The notes under the pieces are model-generated. The model was not told the origin of the DNA and did not search any database. It saw only the letters and a program-made list of their open reading frames with translations. Both the position numbers and the translations under genes were made by a program. From Gilvimarinus agarilyticus (GTDB taxonomy: Bacteria > Pseudomonadota > Gammaproteobacteria > Pseudomonadales > Cellvibrionaceae), in NCBI RefSeq assembly GCF_000832015.1, contig NZ_JXCJ01000001.1, forward strand, positions 3,246,410 through 3,306,187: 59,778 nt of DNA. The letters are read 5' to 3'. Positions within the stretch are counted from its first letter, which is position 1; every line of letters starts with the position of its first letter. Below, one piece after another: positions 1-9,958 of this stretch.

Positions 1-1041
1 CCTTCGTTGGCCGACGTTCTCCTCAATGACCCCGATCATTTGTTTTTACGACAAATGGTATTGATGATTGCCATGGGCTTGGTCGTGAGCTTTGCCGCCT
101 CAGTGGCGCCAAGCTTGGGTTTATTAGTGGTGGGCTTTTTAACGCTCGCCATGCCTGCCAGTATTATGCTGCTAGCCGTTGATAAATCCGTACGCAGCGC
201 GCTCAACCCATTGAAGCTTATGACACTGATGATGATCATCGGCTGGCCCTATTTGCTACTCTGGTTCTGCTCGCAGGCAATCGCGGTCGGCCCCTATATC
301 CTGGCGGATTTTATAATCGGTGACACAACCCAGCAGGCGCCGCCCGGAATACTTACCTTTGTCGCACTGAATTTCTCGGTAGCCTACTTCAGCATTATGC
401 TCTACACCATGCTCGGTTACGTGCTATTTGAGTATCAGCACGAACTGGGGTATCACACCGCCGTTGACGAGACCGAAACACTGAGTGAACAAGAGTTTTT
501 AAAAGCCCGCACACTGGGTGAGGTGGCAGTTTTAATCAGTGATCAAAAATATCTAGAGGCACGCCAAAGCCTTCGCAAAGCACTGGATACCGTGCGTGAC
601 GACACCGAACTACACAACCGCTATCACAAATTATTAATGCTACTGGATGATCAGCAAGCGCTTGCCAACCACGCCGAGTATTTAGTGCAGCTGTTTTTAG
701 ATCAGCGCCAGCCGGCGCGGGCCGTTGGCGTTGTACTGGATGTGCAATCGCGTGTTGCGAACTTTAGGTTGAACAAGTCGGCCACCGCCGTCACTATTGC
801 CGAGCAAATGACCGAGCAAGGTTACCACCGCAACGCCGTGCGCTTGCTGCAGAACTTTCACAAGCACCAGCCCAACGATCGTTTTTTACCTGCGGCGTAC
901 CTGCTGGTAGCGAGAACCTTGATTGAGTACCTTGGCGATGATAACAACGGCCGCGCCATCGCCCGCTACACCCTCAATAAACACCCCAACTGCAAAGAGC
1001 GCATAGAGCTTGAGCAATTACTGGCCATCGCCGTTAACTAG
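1..1041 (+). CDS. Membrane protein with C-terminal TPR-like helices (5' end cut by window)
   Basis: The reading frame is open to the left edge, so the true start is probably outside the window; the first possible internal start is a TTG at 7. The N-terminal half shows about four hydrophobic segments (roughly residues 17-40, 42-60, 75-100 and 115-145), resembling the DUF4013-type membrane fold. The C-terminal half (about residues 165-340) is helical with repeated 30-40 residue units like TPRs, for example around QKYLEARQSLRKAL. No catalytic motif is visible and I cannot give a function. Its stop overlaps the convergent rhomboid gene's stop by 8 bases. Confidence 0.7.
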   Translation, partial: PSLADVLLNDPDHLFLRQMVLMIAMGLVVSFAASVAPSLGLLVVGFLTLAMPASIMLLAVDKSVRSALNPLKLMTLMMIIGWPYLLLWFCSQAIAVGPYILADFIIGDTTQQAPPGILTFVALNFSVAYFSIMLYTMLGYVLFEYQHELGYHTAVDETETLSEQEFLKARTLGEVAVLISDQKYLEARQSLRKALDTVRDDTELHNRYHKLLMLLDDQQALANHAEYLVQLFLDQRQPARAVGVVLDVQSRVANFRLNKSATAVTIAEQMTEQGYHRNAVRLLQNFHKHQPNDRFLPAAYLLVARTLIEYLGDDNNGRAIARYTLNKHPNCKERIELEQLLAIAVN

Positions 1042-2383
1042 GCGATGAAGCAGGCGGCCGCCCGGCGTTGGCCGCTTTTTGTTTTGCCCACGCCAGGTAA
1101 ACCTCCGCCTGACGCTTTTTATTAAGTTGTAAAAAACGCTGCGCCAACGCCTGCGCTAACTTTGCCGTGAGTGCCGGGGCTTTAGGGCTTAATGCACAAT
1201 ACTCCTGCGCCATTTCATCCGCCGCCACCGCCCACTCAGCGCTCGGCGTCGGCATTTGTACAAATTGCTTGAGTGCGGCAAATGTCACTTCGTGAAACAC
1301 CCGGTCGCCGGGCTGGCTTTTATACAAGTTAAATTGCAGGCGCCACGGCCTTGGGTCCGTTTTATATTGCTCACAGAGCACCCGCACCCGAGAACGCGCC
1401 CGAGGGAACTCCAGGTCAGCCGCCAGAGCTTGAACCTGTTGCAGCTGCTCTTCTAGCCTGGCCGTTTGATCTTTTTGTATCTCTTGCTGAGCAAACTCGC
1501 GGCGGCTTACCGGCCATGCTAGCATAACCAGCACCCCCGCCAGCAGGCCGCCGATGTGGGCCCAGTAGGCGGTATTCGAATCGACAAAATAGTGGCCGTA
1601 TAACTCTTTGGCAATCCACAGCGGAAACACCCACAGCGCCGGCGCGACAAACTCACCAAAATAAAACAAGGCACTGTAAAAAAACCGGATTTTTCGCAGG
1701 CGGTACAGTGCCAAATACATGCCCATCAATCCCGAGATTGCACCCGAAGCTCCCACTAACGGGACCTCTGAACTCGGGTTAAGTGCAACAAATAAACCAC
1801 CGGCGGCAATACCACTAACGACATAACCCAACAGATAACGCCAGGTGCCCAGCGCCCGCTCGAGGGTAAAGCCAAATAAAAACAAAAACACCATGTTTCC
1901 CAGTAAATGGCCCCAGCCACCGTGTAAAAACATACTGCTAATAAAGCTCAGCGGGCGGGACTCGGCGGGTACTAGCCCCGCCTGCAAACTGCTCACGGTG
2001 TTGCGCTGATGTTCAAACGCCCGGCGACTATCGCGCCAGCCATTAACATCGTCGATGCTCTGCCCGCGGTCGACCCAAATCTCACGCAAGTAATGCTCGT
2101 ACTCAAAATCAAACATAGCGTGCGTTAAGGGCGAGCCATTGGCGTGGCGCGAATCCCAATGGGCAACATTCTCGGGGTGATACTCTTGAAGGTACTCGCG
2201 GTAATAAGAACGCTCGATATCGTCGAGCTGATGGGAGAGGTAGATATCGCTTGCTAAATCGAGCTTGGCGTCGTCGTTACCTTGATAAAACAAAAAAACA
2301 AAAACGTTTAACGCCACGAGCGCCAGAGTAATAATGGGCGGGTGAGACCAGTCGGGTTTATCCTGAATTGGAACAATTAACAT
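1034..2383 (-). CDS. Rhomboid-family intramembrane serine protease
   Basis: This 449-residue protein carries the rhomboid hallmarks: HGGWGHLLGNM at about residues 154-164, the nucleophile motif GASGAISG with Ser213, and the second catalytic residue His276 in WAHIGGLLAG. Rhomboids cut substrates inside or next to the membrane. A hydrophilic stretch of about 110 residues (35-145) follows the first membrane helix, and a helical cytoplasmic tail of about 150 residues follows the last, so it is longer than typical GlpG or a compact rhombosortase. It is the last gene of the minus-strand cluster, 54 bases after a giant protein with a GlyGly-CTERM-like tail, a good candidate substrate (inference). 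The start is ATG 2383, preceded by AGGGA. Confidence 0.88.
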   Translation of the reverse strand: MLIVPIQDKPDWSHPPIITLALVALNVFVFLFYQGNDDAKLDLASDIYLSHQLDDIERSYYREYLQEYHPENVAHWDSRHANGSPLTHAMFDFEYEHYLREIWVDRGQSIDDVNGWRDSRRAFEHQRNTVSSLQAGLVPAESRPLSFISSMFLHGGWGHLLGNMVFLFLFGFTLERALGTWRYLLGYVVSGIAAGGLFVALNPSSEVPLVGASGAISGLMGMYLALYRLRKIRFFYSALFYFGEFVAPALWVFPLWIAKELYGHYFVDSNTAYWAHIGGLLAGVLVMLAWPVSRREFAQQEIQKDQTARLEEQLQQVQALAADLEFPRARSRVRVLCEQYKTDPRPWRLQFNLYKSQPGDRVFHEVTFAALKQFVQMPTPSAEWAVAADEMAQEYCALSPKAPALTAKLAQALAQRFLQLNKKRQAEVYLAWAKQKAANAGRPPASSPS

Positions 2384-2400
2384 ATCACTTCCCTGTAAAG

Positions 2401-2424
2401 CTACGGCCCCAAAAGGGGCCGTAG
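2401..2424 (-). promoter_or_regulatory. Perfect 10-bp hairpin between the giant surface protein and the rhomboid gene
   Basis: CTACGGCCCC at 2401-2410 and its exact complement at 2415-2424 flank an AAAA loop (TTTT in the minus-strand transcript). It lies 13 bases past the giant gene's stop and 17 bases upstream of the rhomboid ATG. On the minus strand it is followed by CTTTACAGGG, not a long T run. It could be a partial terminator, an mRNA-stabilising 3' end or a control on rhomboid translation. Confidence 0.6.
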
Positions 2425-2437
2425 CACGAGGTTATTA

Positions 2438-5400
2438 CTATTGGCGGTCAAGCCTGCGCCGCTGGCGAGCGATGACGCCCAGTGCCAGTAGTAGCAGCAC
2501 CCAGGGCCCGGTAGCTCCACCACCACCGCCGCCGCTATCACCATCATTATCAATGGATGGTGGGGGTAGCACCTCAGGCTCTCCTTCATCGCCTTCATCG
2601 CCTTCGCCCTCTCCCGAATCAGATGCGCGCTTCGTCACGCCACCCGGATCCAGAATCATACTGTTGGCAACGCCATCGGCATCATTGGGACCGCCATCTT
2701 CAAGGGTAAGTTGAACACACCAGTAGCCTTCAATCAATCCACTTTGCCATTGATCGCTGCCCGGAGGCGGGCAATAGCCCTCGTTACCTGCGCTGGAGTG
2801 CAGCGCATTATTGGCGTCTTCGATAAAGCTAAACCACACATCGTTTTGCCACTTACGGTACTCAGCGTCCGCTGGTATTGATTCGCGCAGTGGAATCACG
2901 ACCTGCGCCTGATCACCAACGTGCACCAGCCCGCCCACAGCAAAGTCGAAGTAACCGCCGACATTGGTATAGCCTTCGTCGGATGGCAGGTCACCCATCT
3001 CAATCAGCACTGACGCGCCGTCAACACCCGCACCAATGCCTGGGCTACAACTTAAACCTACGGTGCACTCCAGCAAGAAGCGGTCGTTGTGCTCAGTACT
3101 GGTCGATGTCACATGACCGACAGTATGTGCATCCAGATAATCGGGAACGCCATCGCCGTCGGTGTCAGCGTAGCCTTCGCTGGCATCGTTATCTCCGTCA
3201 CCGTCCTGATCGCTCTCGGCACTCAGCGCTGGCAAACTCTCAACCACCGCAAACCGGACTTGTGTATGACTCATATGCCCGGCGCTATCGGTCACGCTAA
3301 GCATCGCACGGTATGCGCCCACCGGTAACAGCTCGGGGCTAATGCTGAGGCTCTCATTGGCATCGGCAAACTGAGATTCAAGCTCGGCGATACCCGACCA
3401 GCTCAACTGATAGGTCTCGCCTTCGGGGTCGAACACGCTCGCACTCAGCTGTAATAAGCCACCATCGCGCGCCACCACTGAGCGACGCTCACCGTCTTGC
3501 ATTAACTGTGCGCTGATATTTGCCGGCACGTTACTTTCGGTGACCGTAATCCGATGTTGGGATTTCGCGCCTGGGTTAAAGTTATACAAACTATCGGCTG
3601 GTTCTCCTGCACGGTAGTCAAGCGCCACAATCAGTGTTTCGTCGGCCTCGGTTTCACTGTCGGGCGCTATCAGTACCTCGACAGTTGCTTCAAGCTCGCC
3701 CTCCGCAAAGCTCACGCGATCTCCAACCAGGGTGTAATCATCAGCCCCAACCGTGCTACTGCTATCCACCACATAAGGTACGCTGATGGGGTATTCAGGT
3801 GCGGGGCCATTTAAAAATACCCGGAACCTTGTAATGCTCCCTTCGGCCACTGTTTGATCCGGGCTCATAGACACCAGAGGGGCAACGTCCACTTGCTGTG
3901 ACTGTTGTACGCTGTTGCCGGCACGATCTTCAGCCCACCACTCAACCGTATGACGACCCGGCGCTAAGTACAGCACACCGTTGGTCATGTTGCGCACCGA
4001 TACCGCGCAACACTCCGCGTCGATACGGTCGCTGACCATCGCTTGCAAGGCATTGTTTAGCTCATCATCGCTGGCACTTTGCTCAAGGCCAAGCAACTGG
4101 CGCAAGCCAATAGGGCTAAACATCGCCGTGGCATTAGTGCTAATAGCCGGTGGCGGCGTTAGCATTGGCGGCGTCAAATCGAGATAGTCCTCAATGTCAC
4201 CTGCATCGGTATCATCCAGGCCTTCCTGATAATCGCTGACGCCATCGCCGTCGCTGTCCATGGCCGCCGTGACGTTTACGGAGAAAGGCGCCAGCTGCAC
4301 GCTCTCACGACCATCACTTACGCTGATGACTATGTTGTCGTAGCGGCCAACATGGGCATCGCCGGCAATACCACTGAGTACACCGGTGTTAGCATCAAGA
4401 ACCAACCAGTCGGGCGCGCCCGAGGTGCTATAGCTTAGGGCGTCGCCGTCGGCGTCAGCGACGGTAGGCGCAAAGCGGTACAGCTGACCAACGGTAATGC
4501 TAGCCACTGGAGCACCGCCAATACTGGGCGCCTCATTAGCGTCGGGGTTGATCACCTCAATACTAAAGGTCGGCAATGAGTCGCGGCTGGTGCCGTCACT
4601 GACGGAGATTTCGATCCCGGAATAGGTGCCAGCATCGACGGCCAACGGCGTACCCGCCAAGCGCCCGGTGCTGCTGTTAAAGCTCGCCCACAAGGGTAAG
4701 TTGATAATCGAGTAGGTTAAAGTATCACCGGTGTCCGCATCGGCGCCGTTGGCAGTGAAGCCATAGGTGCTACCGACCTGGGCCGAGGTAGGTGCACTGC
4801 CACTTATGGTGGGCGCGTCGTTCACAGCATTCACGGTGATACTCACGTTTGCCATAACGGATTCACCACCCTCGTCATCCAGCACGGTGTAACCAAAGCT
4901 GTCGACGCCGTTAAAGTCCGCACTGGGCGTGTAGGTAACAGTGCCGTCGCCGTGATTGTCCACACTGCCGTTACTGGCAGCGCTGGTAACCGTGACCGTG
5001 GTGATATCGACCGTACCATCAACGTCGCTGTCGTTATCCAGCAGCGAGATCAACACGGAGCTGTCCTCATCGGTCACGGCACTGTCATCGCCAGCCGCAG
5101 GTAGGTCGTTGACGCTATCGATGGTTAAGGTCACCGTGGCGGTATTGGACCACTCACCTAAATCATCCATCACCCGGTAGCTAAAGCTGTCGCCACCGAA
5201 GTAGTTCTCGCTTGGGGTGTAGGTCACCATTCCGGTGCCAGTATTGACGCTGGTGGCACCGTTCGTCGGTGCACTCACCACCTCGACGCTGGCCACATTC
5301 AGGGCGCTGTCAATGTCGTTGTCGTTACCCAACACATTAATATTATGCGGGGTGTCTTCCAGCAACGCGGTAACGGTATCGTTGGCGGCCACAGGCGCGT

Positions 5401-8400
5401 CATTGATGCTATTAACGGTGACGGTGACAGTCGCCTCGTTAGAGGTACCGCCAAGGTTGTCATCCACTTGATAAGTAAAACTATCGGAACCGTTAAAATC
5501 GGCGTCAGGGGTGTAGGTGATGACCCCGGTGGTGGCACTCACCACCGCAGTACCGTGGGCGCCGTCGTTGACAATCGCCACTGTGGTGACATCAAGGCTG
5601 CCATCGATATCGCTGTCGTTTGCCAACACATCAACCTCGACCGAGTCGTCTTCATCGACACTAGCGGGGTCTGCGACAGCAACGGGCACGTCGTTCACAC
5701 CAATAACGCTAACCGTTACCGTCGCCGCGTTAGACACCGTGCCGTTGCTGTCTTCGATGGTATAAGTAAAGCTATCCGAGCCCGCATAATCGGCATCCGG
5801 GGTGTAATCGATCAAACCGTTATTCACCACCGCCGTACCGTTGGCCGGTGCGGTCGCGATAGCTAAAGTGGAGACATCGGGGTTATCGCCCGTATCCACA
5901 TCGGTATCGTTGGCCGCCACATTGATACTAACCAGGTTATCCTCATCGGTGGCGACCACATCATTCGCGGCGACCGGAGCATCGTTAACCGGGTTAACCG
6001 TAATGGTTACCGTGGCAACGTTAGACTCTCCCCCCCACACGTCTTCAACTGTGTAGGTAAAGCTGTCTGAGCCCTCAAAGTCAGCATTCGGGGTGTAACT
6101 AATCACCCCGGTGCCGGTATTAATACTGGTGCTACCGCTGGCCGGTGCGGTGCCAATCATAACGCTGGCGAGGTTAAGGCTACTGTCGCTGTCGGTGTCG
6201 TTACCCAACACAGCCACATTCACCACGGTGTCTTCATCGGTACTGGTGGCATCGTTGACGGCCACCGGTGCGCTGTTGGCGACAGTAAAATTCAGCGTGG
6301 TTTTATCGCTAATACCAGCATAGGTATTGCCACTGGCGTCGGTAAAGGCGTTGGCGCCAACCTGCAGATAGTACTCAGTTGTCGGGTCTAAGTTGCCGGG
6401 CAATTCAATTGTTGCGGTGCTGCCTATCACCGTCACGGCGGCGTTGTCGGCAGCGATATTAGCGACGGTTGAATCGTCTGAGGCGTCAAACACCGTAATG
6501 GTATTGGCGCCGCTGGTACCGGCCACAATGGCTTCCGAGAAAGTAAACACCAAGTCGTCATCGTGACCGAAGCTTGTGGAGTCATCCGCCGGTTGGCTAG
6601 CGGCTAAGGTGGGAGCCGTACCATCAAACGTCAGAGACAAATCCGTCGCCGCCGTATTAGTATTACCGGCCACATCCTGGACCACGTTCGCCGGCAGACC
6701 CACGATCACTTCGCCATCAGTGGTTGGTTTGATCCTGACTCTGTAGTTGCCCCCCCCCAGATTTGTCAGGAACGTGGCACTAGCATTGGTTAGCGCCAGC
6801 CTACTCAGTGCAAAGCCCGCAACATCCTCACCAAATGACAGCTGCACGTCAAAACTTTCCACATTGAAAGGGCTGCTTTGTGTGGTAGTGAAGGTGGGCG
6901 TGGGGGCAACAACATCCAGAACATGCGCACTGCCGCTGGTAAAGGCCGGTGTATGGCCGTTAGTACCGTTACCATTGCCATTGCTGTCCACAATATTGGT
7001 GCCACTTTTAAGGTCTAACCGCAAGCTGCCTTCGCCACTGATGGTGTCCACGGTAACCGTCACCGAGCTGCCACTCGCGGCCGATACGCTGGCAATGTTG
7101 CCGCTCGCGGTGCCAGTAGCGGTGAGCGTGAAATCATCCGTGCTGATATTGCTGGCCACCTTATCAAAACTCACGCTGTAACTAACCGAGCTGGCATTCG
7201 CCGCTGGCGAACCACTCAGCGTGATACTGCTGACACTCGGAGGGACATTATTCGCGGCGGTTAATTGTGCGCTATTAGTTGCGGTCAATGCACCGGACGT
7301 TGCCTGTAGGTTAAACGTCTCAGAGCTTATGCCGCTTGCCGTGTAGGTTATCTGCATGCCGGTAAATGTGGCCGTACCGCCGCTGGGGCTTAGTGTTACA
7401 GTATTACTGCTGCCGTCGGTATCGCCCGTACCCGACATGGTAGCGCTACCCGCTCCATTTACCTCTGCCAGGGTAATACCCGTACTATACCCGGTATCAA
7501 CAATACTATTGTGGTCCACCGCTCTTACCACAGGCACGGTAGTAAACGCAGTGACAGCGCCAGAGGTAACAGTTAAAGGGGCTGGATTGGTGGCAAACAC
7601 AAGCCGCGTTGCGACAACATCCGATGTAACGGCGTTGGCACCAACCATAGGGAGGTCGGTCCCCACCCCACCCTGATCATCGGCCGTTAAGGTAAAGCTT
7701 TGTTGGTCCGCTGTGGCGGAGTAAGTCACGTTTGTAAAGGTAGCGACACCACTCACCGCCGCCACGGCGTTACTGGTTAGTGCGCCATTAGAGCTTTCGG
7801 TTAGGGTGATTGTTTCGGTAAAGCCGGTATCGGTATTGCCAAAGGCGTCTTGTGCGGTTACGACCGGCTGAGTGCTTAAGGCCGCGCCCGATACACTGCC
7901 CGCAGGCTGGGTGCTAAACACAAGCTCACTGGCTATCACATCAATGCTGCTGCCAGTGCCATTGGTTACCGGCGAAGTTGTGCCCATTTGAGTGCCTGCA
8001 CCGCCAACGGTTACATCGGCATCACCATCAAGGCTTAGAATAATCGTATGACCATCCACCAGGCCGGTGTTGTCGTTGTAGTAGGCGTTAATGGTGTAGG
8101 TTTCACTGGCGCCATGAGCAACCGATATTGGCAAGCCCGCGAAGGTAATCGTATCGCTACCGGGATTATAGGTACCGGTCACATCGGTGGCGTCGTTACC
8201 GTTTAAGCGCCAGGTCACCTTAGCGCGCTCGGCATCGGTTGAGGTGCCACTAACATTCACTCTAATTTCACTCACGGTCATGGTTAAGCCATCACCGCCG
8301 CTGCCATCGGTTAAAGTAAAATCTAATACATCAACCGCTTCGCCAACAGTATCCACCGTGGTATTCAAGCCTACTGGCTCGGTAACGCTACCTGCGGCGG

Positions 8401-9958
8401 TTAAGTTACCGTTACTGTCGACAGCCACTTCAGTAGTAAAATCAACCTTTACGGCCGAGTTCTGTAAATTACCAGAGGTGTCTTGCGCGACAACATAAAG
8501 GTCGTAAGCTGTGCCATCAACAAGGCCTGAAAACGCTTCACTGCCAGTCGTGGCCGTCGTGGTAAAATTACCGACCGCTGAGGGGGCACCGCCACTGCTA
8601 TTTTGTCCGGCGCTCACCTGACTTGCGCTCGGAGCGCCGGCACCGTTTGGAACCACCACATAGTAAACTGTGCCGTCTTCGTCTAAGTCTGCAGAGAGGG
8701 TAGCGCCGGTGGTGGTTTCAGAGGCGACTGAGGGGGTTGAGTTAAAAACAGGAGGCGTCACATCGCTTGGTGTGGAAAAAGTTAAAGAGTTTATACAAAA
8801 GGCTTTGTCATCGATCGGAACAATTTGCAGCTTTTTAATATTAGCAAAAGATCCACTTGTGGTAACAGAAAGGTCAACATTTGTCGCGGCTTGCGCCGCG
8901 GGTAAGCTAATGCCTTTTTTACTGGCTATAGGGGTAGTAGATGCGAGTGAGTCGAAGCCATATACATCAACTTCAGTAGTATTATAAGAGTTTGATTGCC
9001 GCAGAACCAACTGGTCCATACCAAAGCTATCGCCGCCGGGCTCAGAGCGGATATAAAAGGATGAATCTGAATAATATAAATTCACATACAAATCATCGAT
9101 ACAGGCTCCGGCATTGGTCCCATTAATGATCTCGGGTTGAGTTGACTTAATAAACGCGGCAAACTCGTCAGCTGGAAACGTCATTTCTGCGTTTACGGCA
9201 TAGACCTGATTAGTAACACCCTCAAAGGTTTTGGTCCCCACAGGAGCCAGTACAGAACTGAAATCTGTGAGTGCTTTATCACTGAAGGCGAGCTTTGTAT
9301 TGATATCACCTCTGGCGATCTCTAAATCCCAGTCCCCGTTTAAGGATTCGCGACCGCTTTTATCATCCGATGCCGCCACGTCTAAACCGGTGGTGCTGTG
9401 AACGATATCAATAAAAGCTTCGCCTGCTTTCTGATCGGCCAAGTCGCAACCGTAAAACAGTAAATCCCCGCCCTTTTGTACCGAGCGTTTAAACGCCGCC
9501 GAGAGCGTTACATCTGACTTAATCGTTTCAGCCGAAATACGAGAGTTGCCCAGCAACAACTCCCCCTCGGTCGCATGAGACACAATATGCACGGCCGCCA
9601 AATTCTTGTATTGCGCTAACACGGCTTTTAATTGCTCGACACCCGATTCTTGTGAGTTTATCTCTACCACCGCCAAACCGGGCTTTAAGCCCTGGTAAAG
9701 CACATGTTTATCGGGCACCGCCGCATCAATTACCACTAGCTCTGTCACGAGAGTGCCTTGGGTAATGCTTAACGTGTCGCCATCGTAATCTGGCGCTAGT
9801 GGCGGCGTTTGAAACAACGCATCGGGCGTTGTTAACACTTGCTCACTGATCGTCGCCGGCAGGGCTTTGCGCTGATAATTAGCGTAGCTGGCAGGCGCGC
9901 CGTAAGCGGCAAATGGAAGCAGCAGGCTGGTTAACCCGGTAAGCATTTTGTTAGTCAT
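2438..9958 (-). CDS. Giant DUF4347/cadherin-like repeat surface protein with GlyGly-CTERM-like tail
   Basis: A predicted secreted protein of 2506 residues. Order of parts: signal peptide (about 1-20); DUF4347 domain (about 45-215, with IVSHATEGELLLG and LLFYGCDLA); a fibronectin-like and several Ig-like segments (about 390-1220); five tandem cadherin/VCBS-type repeats of about 97 residues (about 1226-1712, each with a DEDxxV...NDxD...ITYTPxxDF...DSFTY pattern); two putative-Ig domains; a calcium-type DSDGDGVSDYQEG motif; a Calx-beta-like stretch (about 2030-2115); a second D-rich motif (about 2247-2275); and a tail of glycines, a hydrophobic helix and an RQRRR cluster. The tail matches the GlyGly-CTERM/rhombosortase pattern. 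I chose ATG 9958 because it opens a signal peptide and overlaps the sulfotransferase stop as ATGACTAA, implying coupled translation. The frame is open further upstream but there it lies inside the sulfotransferase gene. Likely role is adhesion or surface structure. Confidence 0.88.
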   Translation of the reverse strand: MTNKMLTGLTSLLLPFAAYGAPASYANYQRKALPATISEQVLTTPDALFQTPPLAPDYDGDTLSITQGTLVTELVVIDAAVPDKHVLYQGLKPGLAVVEINSQESGVEQLKAVLAQYKNLAAVHIVSHATEGELLLGNSRISAETIKSDVTLSAAFKRSVQKGGDLLFYGCDLADQKAGEAFIDIVHSTTGLDVAASDDKSGRESLNGDWDLEIARGDINTKLAFSDKALTDFSSVLAPVGTKTFEGVTNQVYAVNAEMTFPADEFAAFIKSTQPEIINGTNAGACIDDLYVNLYYSDSSFYIRSEPGGDSFGMDQLVLRQSNSYNTTEVDVYGFDSLASTTPIASKKGISLPAAQAATNVDLSVTTSGSFANIKKLQIVPIDDKAFCINSLTFSTPSDVTPPVFNSTPSVASETTTGATLSADLDEDGTVYYVVVPNGAGAPSASQVSAGQNSSGGAPSAVGNFTTTATTGSEAFSGLVDGTAYDLYVVAQDTSGNLQNSAVKVDFTTEVAVDSNGNLTAAGSVTEPVGLNTTVDTVGEAVDVLDFTLTDGSGGDGLTMTVSEIRVNVSGTSTDAERAKVTWRLNGNDATDVTGTYNPGSDTITFAGLPISVAHGASETYTINAYYNDNTGLVDGHTIILSLDGDADVTVGGAGTQMGTTSPVTNGTGSSIDVIASELVFSTQPAGSVSGAALSTQPVVTAQDAFGNTDTGFTETITLTESSNGALTSNAVAAVSGVATFTNVTYSATADQQSFTLTADDQGGVGTDLPMVGANAVTSDVVATRLVFATNPAPLTVTSGAVTAFTTVPVVRAVDHNSIVDTGYSTGITLAEVNGAGSATMSGTGDTDGSSNTVTLSPSGGTATFTGMQITYTASGISSETFNLQATSGALTATNSAQLTAANNVPPSVSSITLSGSPAANASSVSYSVSFDKVASNISTDDFTLTATGTASGNIASVSAASGSSVTVTVDTISGEGSLRLDLKSGTNIVDSNGNGNGTNGHTPAFTSGSAHVLDVVAPTPTFTTTQSSPFNVESFDVQLSFGEDVAGFALSRLALTNASATFLTNLGGGNYRVRIKPTTDGEVIVGLPANVVQDVAGNTNTAATDLSLTFDGTAPTLAASQPADDSTSFGHDDDLVFTFSEAIVAGTSGANTITVFDASDDSTVANIAADNAAVTVIGSTATIELPGNLDPTTEYYLQVGANAFTDASGNTYAGISDKTTLNFTVANSAPVAVNDATSTDEDTVVNVAVLGNDTDSDSSLNLASVMIGTAPASGSTSINTGTGVISYTPNADFEGSDSFTYTVEDVWGGESNVATVTITVNPVNDAPVAANDVVATDEDNLVSINVAANDTDVDTGDNPDVSTLAIATAPANGTAVVNNGLIDYTPDADYAGSDSFTYTIEDSNGTVSNAATVTVSVIGVNDVPVAVADPASVDEDDSVEVDVLANDSDIDGSLDVTTVAIVNDGAHGTAVVSATTGVITYTPDADFNGSDSFTYQVDDNLGGTSNEATVTVTVNSINDAPVAANDTVTALLEDTPHNINVLGNDNDIDSALNVASVEVVSAPTNGATSVNTGTGMVTYTPSENYFGGDSFSYRVMDDLGEWSNTATVTLTIDSVNDLPAAGDDSAVTDEDSSVLISLLDNDSDVDGTVDITTVTVTSAASNGSVDNHGDGTVTYTPSADFNGVDSFGYTVLDDEGGESVMANVSITVNAVNDAPTISGSAPTSAQVGSTYGFTANGADADTGDTLTYSIINLPLWASFNSSTGRLAGTPLAVDAGTYSGIEISVSDGTSRDSLPTFSIEVINPDANEAPSIGGAPVASITVGQLYRFAPTVADADGDALSYSTSGAPDWLVLDANTGVLSGIAGDAHVGRYDNIVISVSDGRESVQLAPFSVNVTAAMDSDGDGVSDYQEGLDDTDAGDIEDYLDLTPPMLTPPPAISTNATAMFSPIGLRQLLGLEQSASDDELNNALQAMVSDRIDAECCAVSVRNMTNGVLYLAPGRHTVEWWAEDRAGNSVQQSQQVDVAPLVSMSPDQTVAEGSITRFRVFLNGPAPEYPISVPYVVDSSSTVGADDYTLVGDRVSFAEGELEATVEVLIAPDSETEADETLIVALDYRAGEPADSLYNFNPGAKSQHRITVTESNVPANISAQLMQDGERRSVVARDGGLLQLSASVFDPEGETYQLSWSGIAELESQFADANESLSISPELLPVGAYRAMLSVTDSAGHMSHTQVRFAVVESLPALSAESDQDGDGDNDASEGYADTDGDGVPDYLDAHTVGHVTSTSTEHNDRFLLECTVGLSCSPGIGAGVDGASVLIEMGDLPSDEGYTNVGGYFDFAVGGLVHVGDQAQVVIPLRESIPADAEYRKWQNDVWFSFIEDANNALHSSAGNEGYCPPPGSDQWQSGLIEGYWCVQLTLEDGGPNDADGVANSMILDPGGVTKRASDSGEGEGDEGDEGEPEVLPPPSIDNDGDSGGGGGGATGPWVLLLLALGVIARQRRRLDRQ

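Noticed and set aside
6747-7181. 144-residue plus-strand frame inside the giant surface gene, with several similar Ser/Thr/Val-rich frames
   Set aside because: These are antisense shadows of repetitive coding sequence; the minus strand explains the region fully.
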